From a virus: DNA of 24,802 nucleotides. The notes below the pieces were generated by a model. That model saw nothing but the letters and a program-made list of their open reading frames with translations. It ran no database searches and had not been told where the DNA came from. This document shows, piece by piece, positions 7,598 through 14,652 of this stretch; position 1 is the stretch's first letter, and the number at the start of each line of letters is the position of its first letter. The stretch is taken from the IMG/VR virus record IMGVR_UViG_3300007345_000260, positions 1 to 24,802 of that record; one strand, 5' to 3'. The position numbers were made by a program, and so were the translations under genes.

Positions 7598-8230
7598 ATG
7601 AACGCTCTATCTAAAGAATATTATATTATTAAAGCAGGAGATAATTATTTTCTTACTAAGAAATCAGAATATAATATCTCTGCAAACTTTAGCAATAACT
7701 TTAGAAACTTTATCATAGGAATAGATGATAAAAATAGGTTAATTTCTTATTATCTTTATAGGGAAGTTAACCCTGAAGAATATAAACGTTTTAAAACTGT
7801 AGAGTTAAAAACGGGATTTTTAGTAGAAATCTTTTATTCTGACTCTTCTTTCTTTAGAGTTAGTGACCCATTTACTAAGAAGTTAATAGTAAGGTTTAAC
7901 TATAACACTCATCCAGATTGCTGTGGAGAAAGTATTATTAAGTTAGACTACACTAGTATAGAGTCTTCTAAATTTAATTTAGATACTATTTTTGCTATAT
8001 GTTACCAATTAAAAGGAGATATAGGAAGTAACTTATCTTTCTTTCCTCAAGAGAACAGAAGTGAGGAAAATTACCTAAAAAATAGATTTAGTGATTTAGA
8101 ATTAAAAATATTTGAAAACAACTTTGTTACAAAGATTACTGATAGTTATTATGCAAAACATTACAAAGGCCCATATAAAAATTATTGGGACGTTGAAGAA
8201 TTCATAATAGATTTCTATAATGAAAGATAA
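7598..8230 (+). CDS. Module protein A, HPDCCGE motif (first copy)
   Basis: A 210-residue protein of unknown family. Its key feature is THPDCCGESII at residues 104-114, flanked by strand-like segments. The same HPDCCGE motif recurs in the protein at 8945, and both proteins also end with a related region containing (L/I)SF and KIT-D-YY. His, Asp, two adjacent Cys and Glu in one loop could bind metal or form a thiol active site; that is inference from residue chemistry. The gene starts directly after the second cyclotransferase stop and overlaps partner B by 11 bases. No signal peptide is visible. Confidence 0.75.
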   Translation: MNALSKEYYIIKAGDNYFLTKKSEYNISANFSNNFRNFIIGIDDKNRLISYYLYREVNPEEYKRFKTVELKTGFLVEIFYSDSSFFRVSDPFTKKLIVRFNYNTHPDCCGESIIKLDYTSIESSKFNLDTIFAICYQLKGDIGSNLSFFPQENRSEENYLKNRFSDLELKIFENNFVTKITDSYYAKHYKGPYKNYWDVEEFIIDFYNER

Positions 8231-8948
8231 AAAGTACGGTAAATATAGTATTAATATAAAAAACGTAGAATATGAATTTATCTACTTTAAGATCTCTAAT
8301 ATGAAATATGTCAAATCATTGAAAAATGATATATTAGAGATATTTCCTAGCTTAGATATGGATTACATTAAAAGTAATAATTACGCGTTAATCATAGGTG
8401 ACAATTGTGTAGAAATTTCTTATGTAGAGCAAGCTTATAAAATAGATTGTCCTTCAAGAGGATACTTATATAACAATATGAAATATATAGGAGGGTTTGA
8501 AACAGCCTTTTCTGAAAAAAGTAAAATAAGATATTATGAAAATTTATGTAATACGGATGTAAATCCTTATTTTATACCTACAACTATTGCTAAAGCAACA
8601 GAAAGAAGGGTTATAAGATTAACTGATTCAATAAACAAAGACGATTATAGAGATATTAACTTTTTCGTAGAGGGTAACAATGTACTCTGTTACAATTCTT
8701 CTGAGAGAGAATATTCGGATTATGTTATATTAAAATCCGTTTTAATTAATAGTTATTATAACGTTAATTATGCAGAAACTTTAAATATTATAGTACACTT
8801 ACCTGATTCTTCTGAAGATGATTATGATAAATTAAAAGAAGCGCATGTATTGTCTATGGGATTTGAAGATGTATATTCTTATTATAATTACAATTCTGAG
8901 AATCAAGTACATATTCTCAAAAAATCTTTAAAAGACATAGTTATATGA
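8220..8948 (+). CDS. Module protein B (first copy)
   Basis: A 242-residue protein of unknown family, paralogous to the protein at 9501. The C-terminal 90 residues share a clear pattern with the copy: GN-V--YNS-ER, then D--VL, then VHLP near 192-195, and a closing ILKKSL at 232-237. The strand-helix-strand order with an end in a hydrophobic strand loosely recalls acetyltransferase-like folds, but no acetyl-CoA loop is seen. It overlaps protein A upstream by 11 bases and the second A downstream by 4 bases. Always pairing with an A gene suggests the two products work together. Confidence 0.75.
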   Translation: MKDKKYGKYSINIKNVEYEFIYFKISNMKYVKSLKNDILEIFPSLDMDYIKSNNYALIIGDNCVEISYVEQAYKIDCPSRGYLYNNMKYIGGFETAFSEKSKIRYYENLCNTDVNPYFIPTTIAKATERRVIRLTDSINKDDYRDINFFVEGNNVLCYNSSEREYSDYVILKSVLINSYYNVNYAETLNIIVHLPDSSEDDYDKLKEAHVLSMGFEDVYSYYNYNSENQVHILKKSLKDIVI

Positions 8949-9508
8949 TCTATAAAGTAAACGGAAATTATTATAAAGAAGAATATCGTCAGGTAATAGG
9001 ACGAGAATTAATAGCTTTTCCTGTGAGAAAGCTAAACTTCAAAGAAGTTAAATTAAAAGATGGGTATATCTTTGTAAAATTAGATAACTCAGTAAGTTAT
9101 GTAAAGCCTTCTCAAGTAGAAGAGTCTGTTTTAATCGAGAAATATGTAATAAAAAGTAATGTTGATTCCAGTTACAATATTATTGAGAGTTTACATATAG
9201 TTACTATGCCAGATGGTAGACAAAATAAATTTATTATTCACCATCATCCTGATTGTTGTGGGGAAACTTTTATTAATCTAATGGACAGGCAAGATACTGA
9301 TGTAGAAACATTAGCTACTTTAATCCTGTTTAAACATAGTTCTCCAGGTTTAAATAATATTTCTTTTTACGAATCATTAGATATAAATTTTTCTTATATA
9401 GAAGATATTTTAAAATCTCTTTCTGAGTTACTGTCGTCTAAATATAATAAGATAAATTATAATAAGATAACAGATAATTACTATACAATATACATAGGAG
9501 ATGAATAA
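8945..9508 (+). CDS. Module protein A', HPDCCGE motif (second copy)
   Basis: A 187-residue paralogue of the protein at 7598. HHHPDCCGETFI occupies residues 99-110, in a strand context matching the first copy, and the C-terminus has NNISF (137-141) and NKITDNYY, both matched there. The N-terminal half has diverged strongly, so the duplication is old. The extra His residues before the motif strengthen a metal-binding reading, without proving it. It overlaps B upstream by ATGA and B' downstream by 8 bases. Function unknown. Confidence 0.75.
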   Translation: MIYKVNGNYYKEEYRQVIGRELIAFPVRKLNFKEVKLKDGYIFVKLDNSVSYVKPSQVEESVLIEKYVIKSNVDSSYNIIESLHIVTMPDGRQNKFIIHHHPDCCGETFINLMDRQDTDVETLATLILFKHSSPGLNNISFYESLDINFSYIEDILKSLSELLSSKYNKINYNKITDNYYTIYIGDE

Positions 9509-10136
9509 GAAAATATATGAACTTAAAGCAAACTGGCAAACAAAAGTATATAAATACTTAAATATCAATTTTGAAGGGAATCAATTATTGATAGCTTTAC
9601 AAAAAGAGATACCTGAGTGTATAAAAGATATTCCTAATTTATATGGAGTTTACTCTTTTTCAGATATTTTTTATAGTAAATTCTCTCATAACTTTTCCAT
9701 TAAGCTGAGTGATACTATGGAGGATGAAGAGATTAAAAAATTAATTCATGGAGAAGTTTGGAAGCTTATTAATTACGATTTTAGTATAATAAGTTATCCA
9801 GGAAATCTTGCTAATACTATTAAATACCGTTATAAAAAAGATAAAAAAGGGGAAAATCATTACGGCACTATTTCTTATTTTGGTAAAGGTAATACTGTCT
9901 TTCTATACAATTCTATGGAAAGAAGTAAATTAGATTTATTAGTATTATTTGTAATGTTGCTTAAACTAAATACACCTGCTATTAAGAATTTTGTAGTACA
10001 TCTTCCTAACAATGATTATGAGTATGAAGATACATACTGGAATCATATAGCAAATTTAGAATTTAATGTACTTTTTGAGTATGAAAATAATAACTCAGGA
10101 AATACTGTAGCTATTCTTAAAAAATCATTAGTATGA
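9501..10136 (+). CDS. Module protein B' (second copy)
   Basis: A 211-residue paralogue of the protein at 8220. The conserved C-terminal part includes KGNTVFLYNSMER (129-141), FVVHLPN (164-170) and VAILKKSL (203-210). The N-terminal parts no longer align by eye. Charged residues are spread through the middle (YKKDKKGENHYG). It completes the A-B-A'-B' run and overlaps its downstream neighbour by 4 bases. Function unknown; the constant order of A and B argues for a joint role. Confidence 0.75.
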   Translation: MNKKIYELKANWQTKVYKYLNINFEGNQLLIALQKEIPECIKDIPNLYGVYSFSDIFYSKFSHNFSIKLSDTMEDEEIKKLIHGEVWKLINYDFSIISYPGNLANTIKYRYKKDKKGENHYGTISYFGKGNTVFLYNSMERSKLDLLVLFVMLLKLNTPAIKNFVVHLPNNDYEYEDTYWNHIANLEFNVLFEYENNNSGNTVAILKKSLV

Positions 10137-10594
10137 AAAAATATAAATTAAAAGATAGGGAATATATATTACTAGATAATATTAGATCTTTAAATTTTAA
10201 CACTACGCAAGAAGCAGTAAGTGTTTATAGAGACAATTGTCAAGAGTTGTTTTCTATAGAAGAGTTCTTAAAAGGAATGTTAGGCTACGATAATGAATTA
10301 AATTTCTTTATAGGTCCAGATCAATGGGGACCAGTAGGTCAACAAGCTTGCTTTGTTGAGTTATGTATATTAGCAGATAGTGTTTACACTGTAGCAGATG
10401 AGTCAATAGTTGATTATCATAATTATTGGCTTAATTTAGAAATGCATAATTTTAATAATAAAGGGGTTTCCATTGAAGAGCCTCTATTTATAGAAATAAT
10501 GGGATATAAAGTTATGTTCTATTATGGATTAGAATTAGCCGATAAAGGCATTTTGGAACCTAAACCTACATTAGTCTTATGCAACACTTTCTAA
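10133..10594 (+). CDS. Acidic hypothetical protein
   Basis: A 153-residue soluble protein, rich in acidic and aromatic residues, without a recognised family. A notable loop is FIGPDQWGPVGQQACF (residues 59-74), and the C-terminus has the hydrophobic strand GYKVMFYYGLELAD. It starts at an ATGA junction with B' and its end overlaps the next gene by 16 bases, so it belongs to the same transcript as the duplicated module. No signal peptide or membrane segment. Confidence 0.7.
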   Translation: MKKYKLKDREYILLDNIRSLNFNTTQEAVSVYRDNCQELFSIEEFLKGMLGYDNELNFFIGPDQWGPVGQQACFVELCILADSVYTVADESIVDYHNYWLNLEMHNFNNKGVSIEEPLFIEIMGYKVMFYYGLELADKGILEPKPTLVLCNTF

Positions 10595-11136
10595 AAATAG
10601 CCATAATGTTACTACTTCCTTTAGCGGGAAATAGTCAATTATTAACATATTATGGTAGAGCTATTCTGCCTAAACAATCTACTACTAAAGAAGAAGCAGT
10701 AGAATTATCTAAAATTTTATTAAAAGAAGAAGGGGAAAAAGCTTTAAGCCAAGGTTATATTAAAGCAAAACCTGAAGAAATTATTAAATATGCTGAAATC
10801 TACATGAGAGTAGGCTATATAGATGAGATTAATACTAAACCTCTATTAGAGTACACTATAGAATTAGGATTAAAAAAGAAAGATATTTTTACTTTCTTAG
10901 AAACTGAGCACCCAGTAGCTTTTGTAGGTTACTCGGCTAGAATGGTAATATTAATGACAGAAGATTATCAATTTACTCAGATATTTATTAAAGATAATGA
11001 AGATCCTATTGTTATCTTAATAGATGGAAAACATTTAAGAAGATCTAATTACGTAAAGTATCCTTATTATATTCACTATACTGGATCAGGTGTAGGAGTT
11101 AATACTAAGCATACTGATAGAATTAAATTAAGATAA
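10579..11136 (+). CDS. Exported hypothetical protein
   Basis: A 185-residue protein with a cleavable signal peptide: MQHFLKIAIMLLLPLAGNSQ has a hydrophobic core and a small-residue (A-G-N-S) cleavage region before Gln20. The mature part has a helical region (about 37-105), then strands, with no Cys, and ends in a basic KHTDRIKLR tail. Export implies a periplasmic or surface role. It overlaps the preceding gene by 16 bases and is followed 5 bases later by a membrane protein. No family recognised. Confidence 0.7.
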   Translation: MQHFLKIAIMLLLPLAGNSQLLTYYGRAILPKQSTTKEEAVELSKILLKEEGEKALSQGYIKAKPEEIIKYAEIYMRVGYIDEINTKPLLEYTIELGLKKKDIFTFLETEHPVAFVGYSARMVILMTEDYQFTQIFIKDNEDPIVILIDGKHLRRSNYVKYPYYIHYTGSGVGVNTKHTDRIKLR

Positions 11137-11141
11137 ATACT

Positions 11142-11564
11142 ATGGAAGATCCAAGGCTAAAGCAGCCTAAAAACGATTTTCAAGTTTTTATGTTTATTAT
11201 ATTATTATTAGGGACTTTATTAGGAGGTTACTTGTTATTGTTAGACGCTTTTTACACTAAATTTACTGAACACTATAGAATAGTGTTTAAAATACCAGAA
11301 AAAAAAGATTACATGATATGGTTCCTAATACTAGGACTTTTAGACACTTTACTAGGAAATGCTTTTTATCCTTCTTCTATAAGAAGTGAAAGAAGTCATT
11401 CTATGTATTATATTTATAGACCTTTTAGAATTTTATTTTTTCCTAAAAGAATTTATCTAAATGAGAATTATAGATTTACTATATTATCTAAAGTAGATGC
11501 TCCTGTCTTTTTAGATCATGAAAAAGAAGAAATTAGAAGGATGTATAAATCCGGCAAAATATAG
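11142..11564 (+). CDS. Two-pass membrane protein
   Basis: A 140-residue protein with hydrophobic segments at about 14-36 and 57-78, separated by a charged 20-residue loop, and a basic, aromatic C-terminal half (about 79-140). The layout suggests both ends in the cytoplasm. It ends in TAG, 34 bases before the predicted ribozyme cleavage point, and is thus the last gene of the block that starts in the membrane/cyclotransferase region. Size and topology would permit a holin-like role, but the long soluble tail is unusual for one; function unknown. Confidence 0.7.
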   Translation: MEDPRLKQPKNDFQVFMFIILLLGTLLGGYLLLLDAFYTKFTEHYRIVFKIPEKKDYMIWFLILGLLDTLLGNAFYPSSIRSERSHSMYYIYRPFRILFFPKRIYLNENYRFTILSKVDAPVFLDHEKEEIRRMYKSGKI

Positions 11565-11576
11565 GTTGAAATTCCT

Positions 11577-11593
11577 CCCCGTTCTATACGGGG
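11577..11593 (+). other. GC-rich hairpin just upstream of the ribozyme
   Basis: CCCCG (11577-11581) pairs with CGGGG (11589-11593) around the 7-base loop TTCTATA. Stem and loop length match a tRNA T-arm, though position 57 of such a loop is normally a purine. AAAAT separates it from the predicted ribozyme cleavage site. No full cloverleaf surrounds it. In this AT-rich sequence a 5-bp pure GC stem is conspicuous; it may protect the 3' end left after cleavage. Confidence 0.6.
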
Positions 11594-11598
11594 AAAAT

Positions 11599-11648
11599 GG
11601 CATCATGACCAAGCCTCTACGTGGCGATGCTAGGTAACGCTAATTGGT
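11599..11648 (+). ncRNA. HDV-like self-cleaving ribozyme (minimal, theta-like)
   Basis: The 50 bases fold into the nested double pseudoknot of HDV-like ribozymes. P1 is GGCATC (11599-11604) with GATGCT (11626-11631), including a G-U wobble at the first base as in HDV. P2 is ACCAA (11608-11612) with TTGGT (11644-11648). P3 is GCC (11613-11615) with GGC (11623-11625), around loop L3 TCTACGT. P1.1 can form between C11617/T11618 and A11632/G11633, exactly where HDV has its two CG pairs. J4/2 reads GCTAA (11639-11643), identical to the antigenomic HDV strand, which makes C11640 the predicted catalytic cytosine. P4 is reduced to GTAAC. Cleavage is predicted between 11598 and 11599. P1 has 6 pairs rather than 7. 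Found by reading and untested by covariance search; it lies wholly between genes. Confidence 0.8.
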
Positions 11649-11675
11649 ATTTTTAATTAATTAAATAAAAACATT

Positions 11676-11777
11676 ATGGAAGAGCAAATATTAGAGCCAG
11701 AACAAGATAGTTTAACTGGCAAATTTGAAGAAAAAGGTAAACAAAGAAAAAATGCTAAGAACAGGAAAAGTAGGTAA
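11676..11777 (+). CDS. Very small hypothetical peptide (33 aa)
   Basis: An open frame from ATG 11676 to TAA 11775-11777 encodes a peptide with an acidic N-terminal half (MEEQILEPEQD) and a basic C-terminal half (KGKQRKNAKNRKSR). It is the first ATG after the ribozyme, 27 bases beyond its end, and overlaps the next gene by 26 bases. Position and charge pattern favour a real leader-like gene; its brevity leaves doubt. Confidence 0.5.
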   Translation: MEEQILEPEQDSLTGKFEEKGKQRKNAKNRKSR

Positions 11778-11940
11778 TGTACCTAAATCTGCTTGGATAG
11801 TAGTAGTAACTGTGAGAGAAACTAAAACACAGTTTGCTACTACTTATCATTATGATAAAAAAGTGCCTTATAAACAGGCTTTATTGGACGCTATGAGCGA
11901 ATTTCCAGAACCAGATTATTTAGTATTTGTAGGAGGATAA
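11752..11940 (+). CDS. Small hypothetical protein
   Basis: A 62-residue protein. ATG 11752 is preferred over an upstream in-frame TTG at 11725, because the longer version would overlap the preceding frame by 53 bases and adds only a lysine-rich stretch. The product is mostly beta-strand-like: SAWIVVVTVRETKTQFATTYHYD, then a helix, then DYLVFVGG at the C-terminus, a compact one-domain pattern. No recognised family. It lies 4 bases before the next gene. Confidence 0.6.
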   Translation: MLRTGKVGNVPKSAWIVVVTVRETKTQFATTYHYDKKVPYKQALLDAMSEFPEPDYLVFVGG

Positions 11941-11944
11941 TTAA

Positions 11945-12466
11945 ATGAAAGAAAAAGAGAATTTAATAAATTTACTAGAATCTTTAGATAAGATTATGGG
12001 ATTATTTCATAATAAAATAGTAGTTGTTGACGCTCCTATGTTATTATTATCAAAAGATAATAGAAAAAACTATCTTCTATGTAATTATGAACCAGAATAT
12101 GGTTTACATTTATTAAATAATTTACATGATTATGAAAATTATAATAAATCAGAAGAAGATAGATATGATTTATTTGAATTATTTAAAAAAGTTTTATTGC
12201 AAGATAAAGTTTATCTTAGCGATGAAGATTGGGAAAAAGTAGAACTTTTTGCTTTAGCTTTTGATAGAATTAAGTTTAAAGTTGCTACAATATCTAAATA
12301 TTCTATTACTAAATTTACTTTTGATGGTAAAACTTTAGTTATTTATGATGAAAATAATAACGCAATAAAATTAACTTTAGTCGAATTTCCAAACTCAACA
12401 CAGTTTGTAAAACTCGAAAAAGAATATTCAAAATCAAAGAAAGATGTTCAAAACAAAGGAATTTAA
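11945..12466 (+). CDS. Hypothetical protein
   Basis: A 173-residue soluble protein with an N-terminal helix, the hydrophobic strand NKIVVVDAPMLLL (residues 23-35), a long charged helical middle and a C-terminal beta region with FTFDGKTLVIYDENNNAIKLTLVEF (residues about 128-152). Codons are extremely AT-rich even for this window. It overlaps the next gene by 23 bases. No family recognised. Confidence 0.65.
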   Translation: MKEKENLINLLESLDKIMGLFHNKIVVVDAPMLLLSKDNRKNYLLCNYEPEYGLHLLNNLHDYENYNKSEEDRYDLFELFKKVLLQDKVYLSDEDWEKVELFALAFDRIKFKVATISKYSITKFTFDGKTLVIYDENNNAIKLTLVEFPNSTQFVKLEKEYSKSKKDVQNKGI

Positions 12467-12914
12467 ACCTCAGATTTCATTAGATTTATATGATATTACA
12501 GAAGAAAATATAAAAAATTTAGGATACTTTATGATTATCTTCTATGATAAAGAAAAAAAGATATATGAAATAGAAGATTTCGCTCAATATCATTCAAAAG
12601 ATGAAATACTACGATATTCTTATCCTTTATCTGATTTAAAACCTTATAAAGGAACTCTAGAAGAACTTATAAAGGAGACTAGAGAAAATGATTGGAGAAA
12701 GTTTTATATTATGAAAGGCAGTTTTACTGATAAAGATATAAAAAATGAAAAAAGACCTATTAAATATGATTTAAAAAATTGGTTTGAAAATCCAGAAATA
12801 TTAGAAAAATTCATTCTTCGTAAAACGACAGAGAATGAAATTACTCTTCTTACTAATGGTTTAGAATTAACTTTAAAAGATGATGGTACTTATATATTAT
12901 CTGATCCTAAATAA
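12444..12914 (+). CDS. Hypothetical protein
   Basis: A 156-residue charged protein. The N-terminal part is mixed strand and helix with YFMIIFYDKEKKIYEIEDF (residues 28-46), and the C-terminus ends in paired strands (NEITLLTNGLELTLKDDG). The C-terminal beta region faintly recalls the end of its upstream neighbour, but not enough to call them paralogues. A 72-base A/T-only stretch follows before the helicase, with no hairpin or clear promoter. No family recognised. Confidence 0.65.
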   Translation: MFKTKEFKPQISLDLYDITEENIKNLGYFMIIFYDKEKKIYEIEDFAQYHSKDEILRYSYPLSDLKPYKGTLEELIKETRENDWRKFYIMKGSFTDKDIKNEKRPIKYDLKNWFENPEILEKFILRKTTENEITLLTNGLELTLKDDGTYILSDPK

Positions 12915-12986
12915 ATTAAAGATATAATTTAAATTAAATTATAAAATATAAAAATGCTTTAAAAGAAGCAGAAATTACTAAAAAAT

Positions 12987-14060
12987 ATGTTAAGACAATT
13001 ACAAAAAGATGCATATAATGCATGGTTAGAACAAGGAAAAAGAGGAGTAGTAGTTTTACCTACAGGTACTGGTAAGTCTTTTGTAGGTTTAACTGCTGCT
13101 ATTGATATTAATAAAGAAATTAAAGATCCTAAGATACTATTTTTAGCAGAAACTCGAGCAAGAGAAAAAACTCTTGAAGAGGAGTTAGAAAAGTATTGTA
13201 ATTTATTCTCCATAGAACCTGTTCCTATAGAATTTATGTGCTATCAATCAGCTTACAAATTAGAAGATCAATATTATGATCTTGTAATAGCAGATGAGAT
13301 ACATAGCTCTATTTCAGATAAGTATAAGAACTTCTATGAAAAGAATAGATATAAATACATTATGGGTCTAACTGCTACTCCTAGAGTAGATAAAGAATTA
13401 TCTATCGAGTTCTACGATAGAATTCCTATTGTTTTTCAAGCTTCTATAAAAGAAGCTGTAGAGAGTGGAGCTATATTAGATTATAATTTACATATTATAA
13501 ATCATAAATTAGATAATAAAGATGCTTATATAGAAGCTGGTAGAAAAGATAATAGATTCTTTACTACAGAGAAAAAACATTATGAGTATCTAAATAAAAT
13601 GCTTGCTAAGCATTATTATTCTAATAAAGATTATCTATTAAAACTCTTTATCGCAAAGAGGGCTAATTTTCTTTATAACCTAAAATCTAAGATAGGGTTA
13701 ACTAAAGATTTAATAAATAAAGGTAAAAGAGTAGTAGTATTTGCTAATTCTCTTCCTTTCTTAGAAGAAGTCTGTGATCATGTAGTAAAAGGTAATGATC
13801 CTTCTACTTTAGATTATATAGACGACTTCAATAAAGGGAGAATAAACGTCATAGGGAGCTTTAAAATGCTAGAGCAGGGTGTTAACCTTAAAGGGGCTGA
13901 TACTGTCGTTATAGCGTCTTATTTTAGCGTTTCCGGTAAGTTTATACAAAGAATTGGTAGAGCTTTACGTAAAGACTCTGATAAGCCTAATATTTATGTG
14001 ATAAAAACCTTAAACACTGTAGAAGAAAAATGGATCAACAAGATGTTATCAGGCAGTTAG
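12987..14060 (+). CDS. SF2 DEAD/DEAH-type helicase
   Basis: A 357-residue superfamily 2 helicase with both RecA-like domains. It starts with LRQLQKDAYNAWL (Q-motif-like), then Walker A PTGTGKS (25-31), DEIH box (103-106), motif III LTATPR (128-133), motif IV region VVVFANS (249-255), motif V MLEQGVNL (294-301) and motif VI QRIGRALR (321-328). This is the compact UvsW/type III restriction-helicase style. Such phage enzymes unwind or remodel branched DNA or R-loops during replication and recombination. No nuclease or other extra domain is attached. Its end overlaps the next gene by 31 bases. Confidence 0.93.
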   Translation: MLRQLQKDAYNAWLEQGKRGVVVLPTGTGKSFVGLTAAIDINKEIKDPKILFLAETRAREKTLEEELEKYCNLFSIEPVPIEFMCYQSAYKLEDQYYDLVIADEIHSSISDKYKNFYEKNRYKYIMGLTATPRVDKELSIEFYDRIPIVFQASIKEAVESGAILDYNLHIINHKLDNKDAYIEAGRKDNRFFTTEKKHYEYLNKMLAKHYYSNKDYLLKLFIAKRANFLYNLKSKIGLTKDLINKGKRVVVFANSLPFLEEVCDHVVKGNDPSTLDYIDDFNKGRINVIGSFKMLEQGVNLKGADTVVIASYFSVSGKFIQRIGRALRKDSDKPNIYVIKTLNTVEEKWINKMLSGS

Positions 14061-14317
14061 TATCCAGATATCTTAGAAAGAATTCCTACTCTAGGAGATT
14101 AGTAGAAAGAGTTAGATATAATATTAAAACTAAACCTAATAAAAATTTAGGGACTAATGTTTTTGACTCTGTCTATGAGTTAGAAGAATTTAAAATTCTA
14201 GTTAGATCTCTTAGGAATACTCGATATGATTGTAGAAAATCTCCTGAGAATATCTTTACTTTTTTAGATAATATTATTAAAATGAAAAAAGATGAAATTA
14301 GAACAAGTAAAGATTAA
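14030..14317 (+). CDS. Small basic hypothetical protein
   Basis: A 95-residue, strongly basic protein, mainly helical by composition, with Arg-rich runs (YSRRLVERVRYNIK, residues 20-33, and VRSLRNTRYDCRK, 58-70). It overlaps the helicase gene by 31 bases and the following zinc-ribbon gene by 26. The charge suits nucleic-acid binding and its coupling to the helicase would fit an accessory factor; both are inference. Confidence 0.65.
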   Translation: MDQQDVIRQLVSRYLRKNSYSRRLVERVRYNIKTKPNKNLGTNVFDSVYELEEFKILVRSLRNTRYDCRKSPENIFTFLDNIIKMKKDEIRTSKD

Positions 14318-14471
14318 TTACATCTTAACTGATGTAGAGTTTAAGTGCCCTAATTGTAAGCTAATACAGGTTTCTAAACCTTATGCTAAAAATAGTGACA
14401 CATTAAATTTAAAATGTATTAAGTGTGACAAAGACGCTAAGATAATAGTAAATATGTTAATGAAACTATGA
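14292..14471 (+). CDS. Small zinc-ribbon protein (59 aa)
   Basis: An open frame from ATG 14292 to TGA 14469-14471. The protein has two Cys pairs, CPNC (residues 19-22) and CIKC (42-45), separated by 19 residues, which is a typical four-cysteine zinc ribbon. Short strands flank each knuckle. It overlaps the preceding gene by 26 bases and joins the next through an ATGA junction, filling what would otherwise be a 150-base gap. Zinc ribbons of this size are usually nucleic-acid- or protein-binding adaptors, for example in transcription. Confidence 0.8.
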   Translation: MKLEQVKINYILTDVEFKCPNCKLIQVSKPYAKNSDTLNLKCIKCDKDAKIIVNMLMKL

Positions 14472-14650
14472 AGACTATTGACAGAATAATTTTAGATTAT
14501 ATTGAAAATGAGCTTCCTATTGAGAAAGTAGGAAACAGTTATTATATTAATGGACGATTAGCTAATATAGAAGAAAAAAGAGCTATAATGAGGCTTTATC
14601 GTACTAAAGAGATTATTCGTAGGAATAGTCATTTAATTAAAAATGATTAA
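14468..14650 (+). CDS. Small hypothetical protein
   Basis: A 60-residue protein with an N-terminal acidic helix (DRIILDYIENELPIEK, residues 5-20), a short strand pair (NSYYINGRL) and a basic helix (IMRLYRTKEIIRRN). It joins the zinc-ribbon gene by a 4-base overlap and the MazG-like gene by a 2-base gap. No family recognised. Confidence 0.6.
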   Translation: MKTIDRIILDYIENELPIEKVGNSYYINGRLANIEEKRAIMRLYRTKEIIRRNSHLIKND

Positions 14651-14652
14651 AT

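Noticed and set aside
11530-11605. A tRNA gene ending in the GC hairpin at 11577-11593
   Set aside because: The hairpin looks like a T-arm, but the next seven bases (AAAATGG) have no matching 5' acceptor strand upstream, and no anticodon arm or D-arm with the required bases can be formed. A GGAT/ATCC hairpin at 11539-11552 is not enough.
12915-12986. A promoter or small gene in the A/T-only gap before the SF2 helicase
   Set aside because: No TAnnTTTG element or hairpin is present, and the ATG at 12954 is followed within two codons by a stop.
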